Shown piece after piece: positions 1 to 10,702 of a DNA stretch of 64,000 nt. This stretch comes from Armigeres subalbatus (lineage: Eukaryota; Arthropoda; Insecta; Diptera; Culicidae). The position numbers and the translations under genes were made by a program. The notes beneath the pieces were generated by a model. The model was given only the letters and a program-made list of their open reading frames with translations, was not told where the DNA came from and did not search any database. The stretch spans positions 7,659,533 to 7,723,532 of the forward strand of contig NC_085139.1 in the NCBI RefSeq assembly GCF_024139115.2, in the 5' to 3' direction. Each line of letters begins with the position of its first letter. Position 1 is the first letter of the stretch.

Positions 1-864
1 CCATATCAATGTAGGGTCTACCAAACTTGCGCGTATGGTCGGGAAATGCTGAATACTTCACTTCGAGGCGCCTCCAGCGCTGGTACTCGTTGAACTGAAA
101 CTCTCCTGGATTGCTTTCCTGTTGAGGATTATGCTTCTTCAGTGTCGTGCCGATTGCACAGCGGCGTTTGCTTCTTCTGCTTCTTCTGACTTCTTCGATG
201 TTCTCAGTGATGTGTGGGGCTTCTTCTTGGTCGTTGGTTTGTATCGGTAGGGTTTTCAATCAAGCACCACTAGATGGTTTGCCTTGCTTTCTTCCTTCCT
301 TCCTTCTACGTTCGAACTCCGTCATGTGATTGGTGGTGAGATTTGGTGATAGTTTCCTCGAAAAATATTGGATGCAGTTAACCGAATATAGATTAGTGAA
401 ACTGGAACAACTTACCTACCCAGGCAAGAACTGTGCTTGTGGATTGAGGCCTGGGTGGCAGTGTTCGTCGTGCTTGCGTTCCTTTGTGCTCGGATGACCA
501 CACTTCGTGACTTGGTGCCTTGATTGGATGATCAGCAAGATGAGCTGGCCAAGCCCAGTGTCAACCAGTTGACCGCGGCAATGGAGAGATTTCCATGGCT
601 TCCTCCAGATAGAGTGATGATAGCGAGCGCTGTGGTGCTACCGATGAACAAATGTGGTTATAACGTGACTTAAACCTTACGATGACCTTTTGGTCAACGT
701 CGACGCCTTGTGCGCCGAGACCTTCACCAAATTAAATGACGATACAAACGTGCAAACCCAATCCAAAGAACCTTCTACCGACTTGATTGCCCGTGAGACG
801 ACTTGACTGCTGATGTTGAAAACTTAAGAGATGCCGTGGCACCAGAGTGCACTCAGCGAGTGAC
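1..864. other. Unassigned flank, no gene seen
   Basis: No convincing coding region, repeat or RNA gene was recognised here. The segment lies just beyond the 3' end of the BEL/Pao coding body, where a 3' LTR would be expected. I could not match it by eye to the LTR-like stretch near 7.2-7.9 kb, so I do not call an LTR. The short open frame near 147-329 is low complexity (runs of leucine and serine) and looks like chance. Confidence 0.4.
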
Positions 865-1771
865 TTATGCTTGGTTTGATTCTTCTTCGTTGTCCCGGAT
901 GGGAAGCGGACAGACCTTCGAAATTCCTCGATCGAAACATCCGTCTTTTGTTCGGACTGTGACGACGCGAATATTGCCGTCCGACCCTTGGAACGTTTTG
1001 ACGACCCTGCCTAAGTGCCACTTCAGTGGTGGCGCATTTTCATCCTTGAGTAGGACCATCGTGCCAACACGAATGTTATCTTGCTGTTTGGTCCACTTAG
1101 TGCGGTTGTGCAGATCTGATAGATACTGTGTGGACCACCTGCTCCAAACTTGCTGCAGAACTAGCTGTGCGTTCTGCCACATGGATAATCGATTGGTGGG
1201 AATATTTTGCAAATCTGGCTCCGGGATGGTGGTTAGTGACCGTTGAACCAGAAAATGCCCTGGAGTAAGGGCTTCGTAATCGTTGGGATCACTGCTTAGT
1301 GGAGTCATCGGGCGCGAGTTGAGAACTGCCTCGATCTGCGCCAAGGCCGTCAACATCTCGTCTATTTTCAGTACTCTAGTACCAAGAACCTTCTTGAAGT
1401 GTGCCTTGAACGATTTGACTTGAGCCTCCGCAAACCTCCAAAGTTTGGCGTGCGAGGTGGGATGAACCGAAACTCGATTCCGTCAGAACTAGTATCCTTC
1501 ACGAGTGTGTCTTGGAAGCTTTGGTCATGGAACAGTCGGTGGAACTCTGTCAGTTCACGTTTTGCGCCGACGAACGTAGTTGCGTTGTCGCACATTATCA
1601 GCTGCGGCTTACCTAGACGAGCAGTGAACCTTTTCAGCGCAGCCAGAAAAGCTTGCGTGGTGAGGTCCATCACCAACTCCAACAACCAACTGCCTTGACG
1701 ACCAAGCATACGAAAATCGCTACGTAGCACTTCACCGGACTTGCTCGGCGATTGGGATAGCTAACGAAGAA
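865..1771 (-). pseudogene. BEL/Pao second half of integrase and C-terminal tail
   Basis: This is the continuation of integrase beyond the MITE. It shows DLTTQAFLAALKRF and the second catalytic Asp in IMCDNATTFVGA. The third block is PNFGGL, after which the frame is lost near 1.43 kb, just where the catalytic Glu should follow. From about 1356 to 865 a 163-codon frame encodes the DUF5641-type tail typical of BEL/Pao (IEAVLNSRPM ... ALTPGHFLV ... WHLGRVV). A further frame change lies near 1.69 kb. Confidence 0.9.
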
Positions 1772-1773
1772 TA

Positions 1774-2140
1774 CACGGGTAGATCAAACAACCCAAATTT
1801 TGAGTTGTTTTCGATCTGGCATCTCTTTCATTCCTTCCTTTGATGTCAAAAACAGAGAAAGAAAACCACCCAACGATAGCAGTTCGATGGGGGAAGCCAA
1901 CGCTAGGTTAAAGGGGTTGAACTCAAATTTAGGTTGTTTAAACCTATTTGAACTTAACATTAGGTGGAAACAACTTAATATTTAGGTACTTTTTCACACG
2001 GGATCAAACGGAAACTACTCAAATCCGAGTTGGGCCATCCAACTCAAAATTGGCTTCCCCCACCAACGGTCCAAATTAAGTGAAATGAACTTAATTTTGA
2101 GTTGTTTGAACTTCATTTTGGGTTGTCTGATCTAACCGTG
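1774..2140. mobile_element. 367-bp MITE inside the BEL/Pao integrase, TA target site
   Basis: The ends are inverted repeats: CACGGGTAGATCAAACAACC on the left, and the right end reads in reverse complement CACGGTTAGATCAGACAACC. TA dinucleotides flank both sides (1772-1773 and 2141-2142). The interior is rich in CAACTCAAA/TTTGAGTTG-type motifs and has no transposase. A TA target site suggests Tc1/mariner-type mobilisation; that is inference. Removing the element plus one TA rejoins the integrase frame. Confidence 0.85.
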
Positions 2141-3346
2141 TAGACCACAATAATCCAGTCCGACGTTCATGAACGGTGGAGCTGGGGTGACTCTTGCCGA
2201 TGGGAGATCGGCCATCAATTGATCACGAACCTTGGGCTTGCTACGAAAGCATGGAATGCAGTCGTGAATCACTTTCCTCGCCAAACTGTGGATGTGCACT
2301 GGCCAGAATTTTCCTCGCACGGCTGAGATCAGTAGTTGTTGGCCAGCGTGAAAGAGTTTATAGTGATAATGTCTAACAACCATTCTAGCGAGCGGATGAT
2401 TGTGATGGAGAATGTAAGGGTGTTTTCGATCGGACGATATACATGTCTTAGAGAGCCGGCCGCCGACGCGCATCACGCCGTCACATAATTGGGGATTTAA
2501 AGACGCGATATTGGACGAATCATGTACTCTTCCATTTTTGGCTAAATTTGCCAGTTCTTGCGAGAAGCATTCTTCCTGGGACAAGCGAACCAAACCAACT
2601 GTTGCCTGCCCCTGTTCTGCTAATGTCAGGCGTCCAATTCTTCTAAACTGTCTATTGCATTTTTGTGCGTTGTGTCTGAATCGAAGCAGAAGTGCAACGA
2701 TCCGAACTAGTTCTGTGAACGAGGACCGTTCTCCAAAGATTTCACTTGGTGGAACTGCTTGAGCCGGGAAAGCTGACGTAGGCCGCTCTTCTAGCATTGT
2801 TGGATCTAGTTTTACTTTGGGAGCATCGTCTGTGTGTGGCCAAAACTGTTGATCTTGAGACAGCCACCGTGGACCTTCAAACCAAAGCGTTTGGTACTGA
2901 AGGTACGCTGGAGACATTCCCCGGGAAATGAGGTCTGCGGGGTTTTCGGTGCCAGGAACATGACCCCACACTCCGTCTTTCGTGAGGTGTTGAATCTCTG
3001 ACACACGGTTTGCCACAAATATTTGCCAGCGCGAGGGTAATGAAGCCAACCAACACTTGACTATCATCGAATCTGTCCAGAAGAACGCTGAGATATTTGG
3101 TTGCACTTGGTTGTACTTCTCATACAGATGACTGAGCAAGAGTGCTGACGAAAGTTCAAGACGTGGAATGCTCATTTTCTTCTTTTTCCGCTGAAGACTT
3201 TCCAAAGGTGCAACTCTGGATTTGGAAGTTATTAGACGAACGGTAGTGGTACCGTCCACGGCAGTACAGCGAAGATAGAGGCACGCTCCATAGGCAGCTT
3301 CAGATGCATCGCAGAACCCATGTAACTGAACCCCCGTTAAAGCCAA
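2141..3346 (-). pseudogene. BEL/Pao RNase H and first half of integrase
   Basis: The open frame continues past the RT into RNase H (LHGFCDASEAAYGA, then RLELSSALLL and FFWTDSMIV, carrying the Asp/Glu/Asp set). It then enters the integrase zinc-binding H2C2 domain (HPLARMVVRHYH ... HDCIPC) and the first catalytic block, GLDYCG. The frame stops exactly where the MITE at 1774-2140 begins, so the integrase is split. The RNase H domain itself is intact over roughly 150 codons. Confidence 0.9.
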
Positions 3347-4440
3347 TCCAGCGAGGAATCAATAATGATTCCATAGCGATCATATTCTGCTTGTACTTCT
3401 TCCACAAATTTTGAAGTGACTCATCGAGAGGATCATCCCAGCCGCACTTAAGTAACCAAAGACGTTGGATGAAAATTTTCGCTTGGACTATTACTGGGCC
3501 AACCAGACCCAATGGATCGAAAAAGCATGCTGCGTCGGAGTGAACAGTGCGTTTCGTAATTGTTGAAGAATTTGATCTCCACTCAGGGAACGTGAAGCAA
3601 AAGTTGTCTGACTGCGTATCCCACCGCAGTCCCAAGGTTTTCACAGTCGCGCTAGACGAATCCAGGTCTAGAACGACGCGTTCATCGCGTAGATGCTTGG
3701 GCAGCTTAGCAAGTAGCCTTGCTGAGTTCGAATTCCACTTTCTCAAGGTAAAACCTGCCGTATCAGTCAACTGAATCACCTCCGTCATCAGCTTTCGTGC
3801 TTCGTTTACCGTGTTTGCACCTGACAGCATATCGTCGACGTAAAAGTCCTCTTGAACTGTCCGAAGCAATCGGATGTGTCAAACTGCTGTCTTCTCCCAA
3901 CTTCTTCAGACATCTTGTGGCCAGATACGGGGCACTCGCGGTGCCGTACGTGACTGTGAGCAGCTCGAATGTCTTCACTGGTTCCTCTGGTGTGTCTCTC
4001 CACAGAATGCGCTGCAGACCTTGATCTTCTTCTTCTTGCACTCGAACCATGCGGTACATTTTTGCAACGTCAGCCGTGACCTGCATAATACGGTTGAGGC
4101 GAAATCGGAGGATTGTGGAGATTAGATCATTTTGTACTACTGGTCCCACCATCAAAGCGTCGTTAAGCGATATTCCGCTTGAAGTTTTGCACGACGCGTC
4201 AAACACGACTCTCAACTTGGTTGTTGTACTCTCGGGCCGCAACACAGCGTGGTGCTTCATGTAATACACCGGATTCCCAACGACTTGTTCACCATCGACT
4301 TCTTTCATGTGGCCCATTAGGATGTATTCGTGGATGAATTCCTTATAGGCCTCCTTCAACTGCTTGTTCCCGCTGAATCGCTTCTCCAAACCGATGAACC
4401 GCTTCATGGCTATGCTTCGGGATTCTCCTAGACGTTCCAA
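3347..4440 (-). pseudogene. BEL/Pao reverse transcriptase
   Basis: This is the RNA-dependent DNA polymerase domain. Visible blocks are KLRVVFDASCKT (finger/palm), ISLNDALMVGP, a palm region with DVAKMYRMV, and the catalytic YVDD box at 3831-3842. A one-base frame change near 3.87 kb separates the first blocks from the YVDD block, and another near 4.44 kb separates it from the linker. The thumb continues with GLRWDTQSDNFCF. All expected catalytic aspartates are still encoded although they are in different frames. Confidence 0.92.
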
Positions 4441-5189
4441 ACATATGGTCTTTCTTTGGCAGCGTTACTACAAACCTGCCTTCTTGATCGCGTACTGTGG
4501 TTCTGGTGAACACTTCTTCGCACGCTGCTTCTTCAACCGAATGTGTGCGATTCACATGACATGCCTCTAATTCCCAAAATCTGGAGATCATTTCTTGTAG
4601 ATCAGCTGTAGAGCTGAAGTAACTGGTGGTCGCAGGTACGATGCTTGGCGCTTTGGGTACTCTTCCGGACACGACCCAACCGAAGACCGTCTCTTGCAGC
4701 GTTGGACCGCACTCGAATAATTTTCTTCTCCCGGTCAGCAAAACATCGAAATAAAACTCCGCTCCAATTATCATGTCTATGGGACCAGGTTCACCGAACG
4801 AGGGATCAGCTAGTGTCACATCGGAATGAATGTCCCACAGATTCAGTCGAACTGGTCTAAGTGGCAAACTTTGTGTGATCTTCGGCAGAATGTGGAATTG
4901 GATGCACTCAGCAAATGAAGAGATGGACGAATTTCTTGGTTCTACGTTGGCTTTTACTGATTTCGTTGACATCACACTGCTACTGCCGATTCCTTGTACC
5001 TACAGAACGTTCTTCATTTCGTGGAATTTCAACCCTTTGGAAAAGCTACTGGTCATGTAGCAAAACTCCGAACACGAATCAAGGAAAGCTCTAGCCAGAG
5101 CGATATTGCCAAAACGGTCAATTACTTTGACGATTGCTGTTGACATCAACACTTGACGAGTTGTTGTGTTAATATCATACGTAGCTTCA
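4343..5189 (-). pseudogene. BEL/Pao protease and protease-RT linker, frameshifted
   Basis: This is the retropepsin-like aspartic protease that would cleave Gag-Pol. The active-site triad, normally D-S/T-G, reads AFLDSCSEF here, with the catalytic Asp codon at 5078-5080. Glycine is replaced by cysteine, so activity is doubtful even without the frameshift near 4.98 kb. Downstream sequence such as IDMIIGAEFYFDVLL and ETVFGWVVSGRV is the conserved Peptidase_A17-type linker found before the RT in BEL/Pao elements. Family assignment is firm; loss of activity is inferred. Confidence 0.85.
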
Positions 5190-6673
5190 GAAGTTTGGAG
5201 GGAAATTGCAGGTTGTGGGTAAGTGGTGGGTTGTGAGTGAGTGTCTTTTGAGCGCATCACGGTGTATGACGATGTGGGTTGTGGTTGTGTGGATGGATGA
5301 GTGGAATGTGTTTGTGTCTGGCTTTGTGCTTTGGAACGATCTTGCTGTGACTGTTGCTGGCTCACTGGTGAAGCTAGATCAGGTCGATTACGCGCTCGTG
5401 GAACGAAGGGAGCAAGACTGGCAGGAACATATGGCTTCACTGGACGACCGCTGCCTGCCGAACTTTCGAAGTGTAACAAAGTATGGTGTTTTCGTCCACA
5501 ACGGGTACACGAACCTCTAGAGCATCCTTCTGCGAAGTGGAACCAACATTCAAACAATTTCTGCAAAGCCGCTTCCTGTTGATGTCTTCTACACGTTGAG
5601 CCACAGTCATGTTTTGGAGTTTAGTGCACTTGAACGGAAGATGGAAAGAGTCTCCGCAAAACAAGCACCGCAGTTGAGATTGGGAAGATGTATTGTGCCG
5701 TTGATAACCGATGCCGCTTATTGTCAACATCATGGGTTCTTGAAGGAGCAATTGACTGCAGCACTGCACATTGATCTCGAAGGAACTGCATCAGATCTTT
5801 GAACTTGGGGACATCTTTACTATTATGGTGTGTCTCCCAGTGACGGAGGGTTGCTGAATCGAGGCGAGAACAAACCATATACGCTAGTATCGTTGACCAG
5901 TTGTTTGTCTGCTCCCCAATCTTGCTCAGCATCAGCAAGTTTTTGTCGAACTCACTTATGACATGGTTCAAAGACTCGCAGCTTTCTCTACGCATCGGTT
6001 CAACGGCAAACAGTGCGTCCAGATGGGCTTTCACAATGAGTTTTTTATTCTCATATTTCTTCTCCAACAGCTTCCAGGCCACCTCGTAATTGTTTCCTGT
6101 CAAGTCAACTGAGCTGAGTTCCTGAAACGCTTCGCCTGTTGTAGCAGAACGCAAGTAGGTAAACTAGGTAGGTAAGGACGTCGGCCAGCTGAGGCTTGTT
6201 GTGGATCAGACTTCGGAAAGTATCGCGGAAGCTGGTCCACTCTTGAATTGTTCCACTGAAACTCGGCAGCTTAATATCCGGAAGCTCAGCCTGTTCTTGC
6301 ATCCTGTTGTTCTCGTTATCCTGTTTTGGAAATTCTTTCTTCGGACGGAACTGGATGAGGGCAGCCTTGACTTCATAGAACTTCTCCTGAACTGCGTGAA
6401 ATGACTCTTCAAAACCCTTCTCACGCTTTTCTCGTTCCGCTCGAGTGTTCTCCGACGGTTTTCCTTCAGTTTCCTGCTCTTCGTAGAAGATTTCAATTTT
6501 TCGACGCACACTGTAGAACTTCTTCACGGCTTCTTCGAGGGTTTCCAGGCGTACATCAATCTGCGGTTCGTGTTTCCCCTTCTCAGCTTGGCTGAAATGG
6601 GCGATTCCATTGATAATTCCAACCAGCTGCTTCTCTTGCTTTTCAGCTCTCTGAACTCTTCAACAGTTACCAT
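5190..6673 (-). pseudogene. BEL/Pao gag, frameshifted
   Basis: This is the structural Gag part of the retrotransposon. It begins at the ATG complementary to 6671-6673, with a frame change within the first 20 codons. A charged, coiled-coil-like N-terminal region (about 6200-6600) precedes a region of the DUF1759 type (about 5800-6150), including LPDIKLPSFSG and WTSFRDTF. Cysteine-rich zinc knuckles follow: CLFCGDSFHLPFKC near 5.66 kb, RLCRNCLNVG near 5.57 kb and CTRCGRKHH near 5.5 kb. These would bind RNA in the capsid. The frame breaks near 6.14, 5.77 and 5.53 kb. A Gln/Ser/Thr-rich linker follows toward the protease. Confidence 0.88.
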
Positions 6674-7199
6674 TTTCACTTCACTCGCAAATTTACAATA
6701 CTACTGGATGACGATAACACGTTCAAATTTGTGACAATTCACTTTTCACAGCTTAAGTTCTAGTTCAATGTTCTAATCACTTCAGAAACTATACTTATCA
6801 GCAGTACTGTAAATTGCCAACCAAGTTCATTGCACATATTAAGCACTTTTCACTCACTGTTGTTTTACACCTGCACGATCTCGAAGACTGCTACTGGGAT
6901 AGTTTACACCAACGTTCCGCGCGAAGGACCGATTACCAGCAAAATGACAGCTAGCGCCACGAAAACCAATCAATCAAGTCAAGAGACTAGAAACCAAAGG
7001 GCAATCCAACTCAATTCAGGCCAGAATCCTGGAAGAAAAACGCTCAAATTTTATTTTGATAATTTTATTTTGCTCCACTGTTTACCATATGCAACCCAAC
7101 CACACAGAACCAAACCACACAAACCATGCAAGTACTTCCCTGACGGCAACCGAGATGCATCCATTTACTGCTTCTAGCTGTCCTCATGCAAAATGTCCT
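6674..7199. other. Leader region upstream of gag, nothing recognised
   Basis: This lies between the gag start and the LTR-like stretch. No coding similarity, no repeat and no RNA gene was seen. The open frames here are short and unlike known proteins. Confidence 0.4.
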
Positions 7200-7893
7200 C
7201 TGCCGTCGACACGTCCCGTGGTCTCCGTTTGATGATTGATTTCTATACCGGGGATATCATCCAACCGCCAAAATGCCGCTTGGTTGGCAGAAGAACAACA
7301 GCAACACGATGCCCACAATAGCACTTTGCACAATATCTATTCTTTCTATTCTAACTGCGCGGGAAGTCCGATGGCACTCTGTTCCACTTATGACCAGCAG
7401 CGTGGCCGACACTTATGTAAACATTTATTGTTCACCCGAAAGCAGGGCACCCGAATTGGCGAATAAATTCGCTAAGTTCACTGAATTCCACCGGTTAAAA
7501 TTCGGTTCGATGGACAATGTTCTGGTACGGACTTAACTTAGTGGACTGTAAAGGAACTTTCCGTCCAGATCTTTGTACTACGAGGTCCTCGACCACGTCT
7601 TCGATATGTGCTTCTTTCACTCGACCGAAATGGATCACTTGTACTTTGACCTCAATTAAACTTTATTTCCGACAGAACTGAGATAAAGAAAGGACACGTT
7701 GTCACTTTGCTGCTTTGATTTGGACTAATTTATTCTTGCGCACTGTACGTTATTATAAGCATATGATCTCTTCTGCAACTGTGAGACCTCTCGGGAAGCG
7801 AGAGACAGCTTCTCTTATCTCCTATCATTTATTGATCAAAGTGATCTAAAGAGATTAGTACCAGTGATTCTCCAACTAAATTGGACCGAACAA
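7200..7893 (-). other. Possible 5' LTR or leader of the BEL/Pao element
   Basis: On the minus strand this stretch begins TGTTCGGTCC near 7893, contains a TATA-like CTTATAATAA (around 7750) and an AATAAA-type hexamer shortly after, and lies upstream of gag in the right orientation. That layout fits a 5' LTR. I could not find a matching second copy or a primer-binding site, so the boundaries and the call are weak. Confidence 0.3.
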
Positions 7894-8848
7894 ACATATC
7901 ATTAAGTTATTTTTTTTTAAGTTAAGTTATAAGTAAAGTTATTTTTTTAAGTAAACAATATTCATAAAGGTTTCTGGGAACCTGAAGTAGTAATCTGCTG
8001 ATTGTTCTTCAAGACTCCAGGAAGTAATTTTTAATCCCAGAATTCGCGGAGACGAGCCAGCCTAGGGATGAAAGTCTCCTTAACAAAGAAAAAAATCCCA
8101 GGACTGTTCAAAGATGACTAAAGGTTTTCCAGGAGGGATTAAACAGAAATTGTGAGAATTTGAAAATAGGATTGATTCAACATTAATAAAATTCTCTCTC
8201 GTTGATCACATTTAGAGCACGTTCAAATGGATTATTAAAAGCCAACGAGAAAAAGTTTTGTAGCAATCTAAAAGGACCAATAAAGAAAATGGTGGGATCC
8301 GCAAACTCTATTGAAAGCTTGGTCAGATTTTCGGAAATCAGAAGCATTCCAAGATGGACAATGCATAGCATAGCTAGTTACGGTGTACTTCGTAGATTGG
8401 ACATCAATATTACTCATGGTTCTTTTGCAATTTCTATCTAGATTGCTATCAGAGGTCAAATCGGATGTAGTCCTTGATTTCAACCTAATGAAAAAAAAAA
8501 AACACAAAATCATGAGGATTACTATGAAATTTCCACCGTAACTTAGAGAAGAATGAAGTGTTAAGTATCACGGAGTTGCATATTGAGTAAGATAATCGTT
8601 GGGTCAAGATTAATCTATAGCTGACAACGTGGCCATGGTAGATCTTACACCGTAACACACCACGTAGAACTGTCTACTCAACGTTATGGATTGAAGTACA
8701 CCCATTTTTTGTACATGGTTTGTTTTTGGTAGATTAAGATCTTCACCGTCAATGAAACAACTCCACGAAAAACATCAACATCTCAGCTTTTGCCCTAATT
8801 TTCCCTATTTGTCCTACCCATGATTTGGAACGTGGATGCGCCTCTGAT
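7894..8848. other. Gene-poor spacer
   Basis: AT-rich sequence without a recognisable gene. One short block, about 8636-8676 (TGGTAGATCTTACACCGTAA), recurs in the opposite orientation at about 50215-50260, so it is part of a dispersed repeat whose limits I could not define. Confidence 0.4.
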
Positions 8849-9843
8849 GGCAGCTAATGCACGAAAACAGATTTCCGGATAAACTGATACGGTTTATCAA
8901 GGATGGATCGGGCGATGTGCGTAGTTCGAGTTTCTGCTATTCAACATCGCTTTGGAGGAAATAATACGAAGGGCAGGGATTGACACGAGTGGTACGATTT
9001 TCACGAAGTCCTTCCAGTTATTTGGTTTCGCCGACGACATTGATATCATGGCACGTAAGTTTGAGAGGATGGAGTAAGCCTACATCAGACTGAAAAGCGA
9101 AGCTAAACGGATTGGACTAGTCATCAACACGTCGAAGACGAAGTACATGATAGGAAGAGGTTCAAGAGAGGTCAATGTAAGCCATCCACCACGAGTTTCT
9201 ATCGGTGGTGACGAAATCGAGGTGGTTGAAGAATTCGTGTAGTTGGGCTCACTGGTGACCGCCGATAACGATACCAGCAGAGAAATTCGGAGGCGCATGA
9301 TGCCAGGAGATCGTACGTACTTTAGACTATGCAAAACGCTTCGATCGAATAGAGTTCGCCGCCGTACCAAACTGACAATCTACAAAACGCGTATTAGACC
9401 GGTAGTTCTCTACGGCCACGAGACCTGGTCGATGCTCGTGGAGGACCAACGCGCGGAATTTTCGAAAGGAAAGTGCTGCGTACCATCTATGATGGGGTGC
9501 AGATGGCGGACGGTACGAAGAGGAGGCGAATGAACCACGAGTTGCATCAGCAGTTGGGAGAACCATCCATCGTTCACACCGCGAAAATCGGAAGACTGCG
9601 GTGGGCCGGGCCAGTATGTCGGACAGTAATCCGGTGAAAATGGTTCTAGACAACGATCCGACGGGAACAAGAAGACGAGGTGCACAGTGAGCAAGGTGGA
9701 TCGATCAGGTGAAGGACGATTTGTGAACCCTTCGCAGACTGCGTGGTTGGCGACGTGCAGCCATGGACCGAACTGAATGGAGAAGACTTCTATGTGCACT
9801 TTAGGACACTCTGACCGTAGTCTGGTAATAAATAATAAATAAA
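8849..9843 (+). pseudogene. RTE-clade (JAM-like) LINE, 3' half, broken copy A
   Basis: This is the reverse transcriptase second half plus C-terminal region of a non-LTR retrotransposon, colinear with the full element at 45388-48693. FADDIDIMA is intact near 9.03 kb, followed by RIGLVINTSKTKYMIG, GSLVTADNDTSREIRR and LTIYKTRIRPVVLYG. In-frame stops (about 9077 and 9239), a deletion before the active site and small indels near 9.46 kb inactivate it. It ends in an A-rich AATAAATAATAAAT tail typical of the family. The RTE clade is named from general resemblance, not from a search. Confidence 0.85.
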
Positions 9844-9844
9844 A

Positions 9845-10180
9845 ACATATACGGATGTCGAAATGCTGAAGTTTGATACCCATATTTCCATAATTTGTGA
9901 CATTTCAAAAAATGGCCGATTTTGGTGCTTCCGGGGCCTCCTCAAGGCCCACGGAACTGACCCCAGAGAGGCCAATGTCACCATTATCCAGATGTCATAA
10001 TTCTACTTGTCTTGCAAAACTCTGAAGTTTGATGTACCCATATTGCTATAGTTTGTGATATTTGGAAAATGGACGATTTTGATGCTTCCTCAAGGACCTC
10101 GGTACTAACTCAAGGATGGCCAATGTCCCTATAATCATATCCGAATGCCATAACTTCACTTATTTTGAAAAATGGTGATG
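9845..10180. repeat. Diverged direct repeats, period about 150 bp
   Basis: Blocks reading GAAGTTTGAT-ACCCATAT, ATAGTTTGTGATATTT, GATTTTGATGCTTCC and GGCCAATGTC recur two to three times with substitutions and small indels. They directly follow the tail of RTE copy A. No coding content. Confidence 0.55.
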
Positions 10181-10188
10181 TTTGATAC

Positions 10189-10300
10189 CCAAGTAGACGA
10201 AAATTGCTCAATAATATACAATGTTGAATTGAAACCTCATCGTATCTTGCTGAAATAGCCCCTTCATCTTTTTTTTATTTTGAGCTACTTTTAAAACATT
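10189..10300. repeat. Partial copy of the AGTAGACGAAAAT-end repeat
   Basis: AGTAGACGAAAATTGCTCAA at 10190 matches the left end of the element at 18293, about 85 percent over some 45 bases. The other end was not found, so only one terminus is recognisable. Confidence 0.45.
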
Positions 10301-10387
10301 CACAGCAATTAAGATATCTTGAGATATTAAGCCCTCAGTACACTGTTTGTCATGATGACAAATATTTGTCAAGCCAGCCTGAAATCC

Positions 10388-10680
10388 ATCTTCTTCTTCT
10401 TCTTCTTATTGGCATTACATCCACCACTGGGATATTGCCGCCTGGCAGCTTAGTGTTCATTTAGCACTTAAACAGTTATTAACTGCAAGGTTTCTAAGCC
10501 AATTTACCATTTCTGCATTCGTATATCATGAGGCTAACACGATGATACTTTTATGCCCAAGGAAGTCGAGACAATTTCCAATCCGAAAATTGTCTAGACC
10601 GGCACCGAGAATCGAACCCAGCCACCCTCAGCATGGTCTTGCTTTGTAGCCGCGCATCTTACCGCACGGCTAAGGAGAGC
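10388..10680 (-). mobile_element. tRNA-derived SINE (Feilai-like), full-length copy
   Basis: On the minus strand it starts CTCTCCTTAGCCGTGCGG, an A-box-like tRNA head, and has GGGTTCGATTC as B box near 10617. A conserved body follows (CTCGACTTCC ... ATAAAAGTATCATCGTG ... TTGGCTTAGAAACC ... TGAACACTAAGCTG), ending in (AAGAAG)n. At least five other copies or fragments are in the window. It would be transcribed by RNA polymerase III and moved by a LINE; the partner is unknown. The 5' side is followed by about 22 bases that match the CR1-like element at 17565. Confidence 0.8.
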
Positions 10681-10702
10681 CCTTGGAGTTCTCTTTATTG
10701 AT

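Larger units (their letters stand above)
865..6673 (-). mobile_element. BEL/Pao LTR retrotransposon, degenerate coding body
   Basis: Read on the minus strand, the order is gag, zinc knuckles, aspartic protease, reverse transcriptase with a YVDD motif, RNase H, integrase and a C-terminal DUF5641-like tail. This order and the motif styles are diagnostic of the BEL/Pao superfamily. The coding body spans about 5.8 kb, normal for the family once a 367-bp MITE is subtracted. At least six frame changes (near 6.6, 6.14, 5.77, 5.53, 4.98, 4.44, 3.87 and 1.69 kb) plus the MITE show that the copy is dead. A gag start ATG is visible at 6671-6673. The 3' LTR could not be located. The domain structure is directly seen; clade assignment within BEL/Pao is not attempted. 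Confidence 0.93.

Noticed and set aside
1..800. 3' LTR of the BEL/Pao element
   Set aside because: Expected by position, but no match to the upstream LTR-like stretch could be seen.
5206..5582. Plus-strand open frames over the BEL/Pao gag
   Set aside because: Shadows of the minus-strand Gln/Ser/Thr-rich linker and zinc-knuckle coding.
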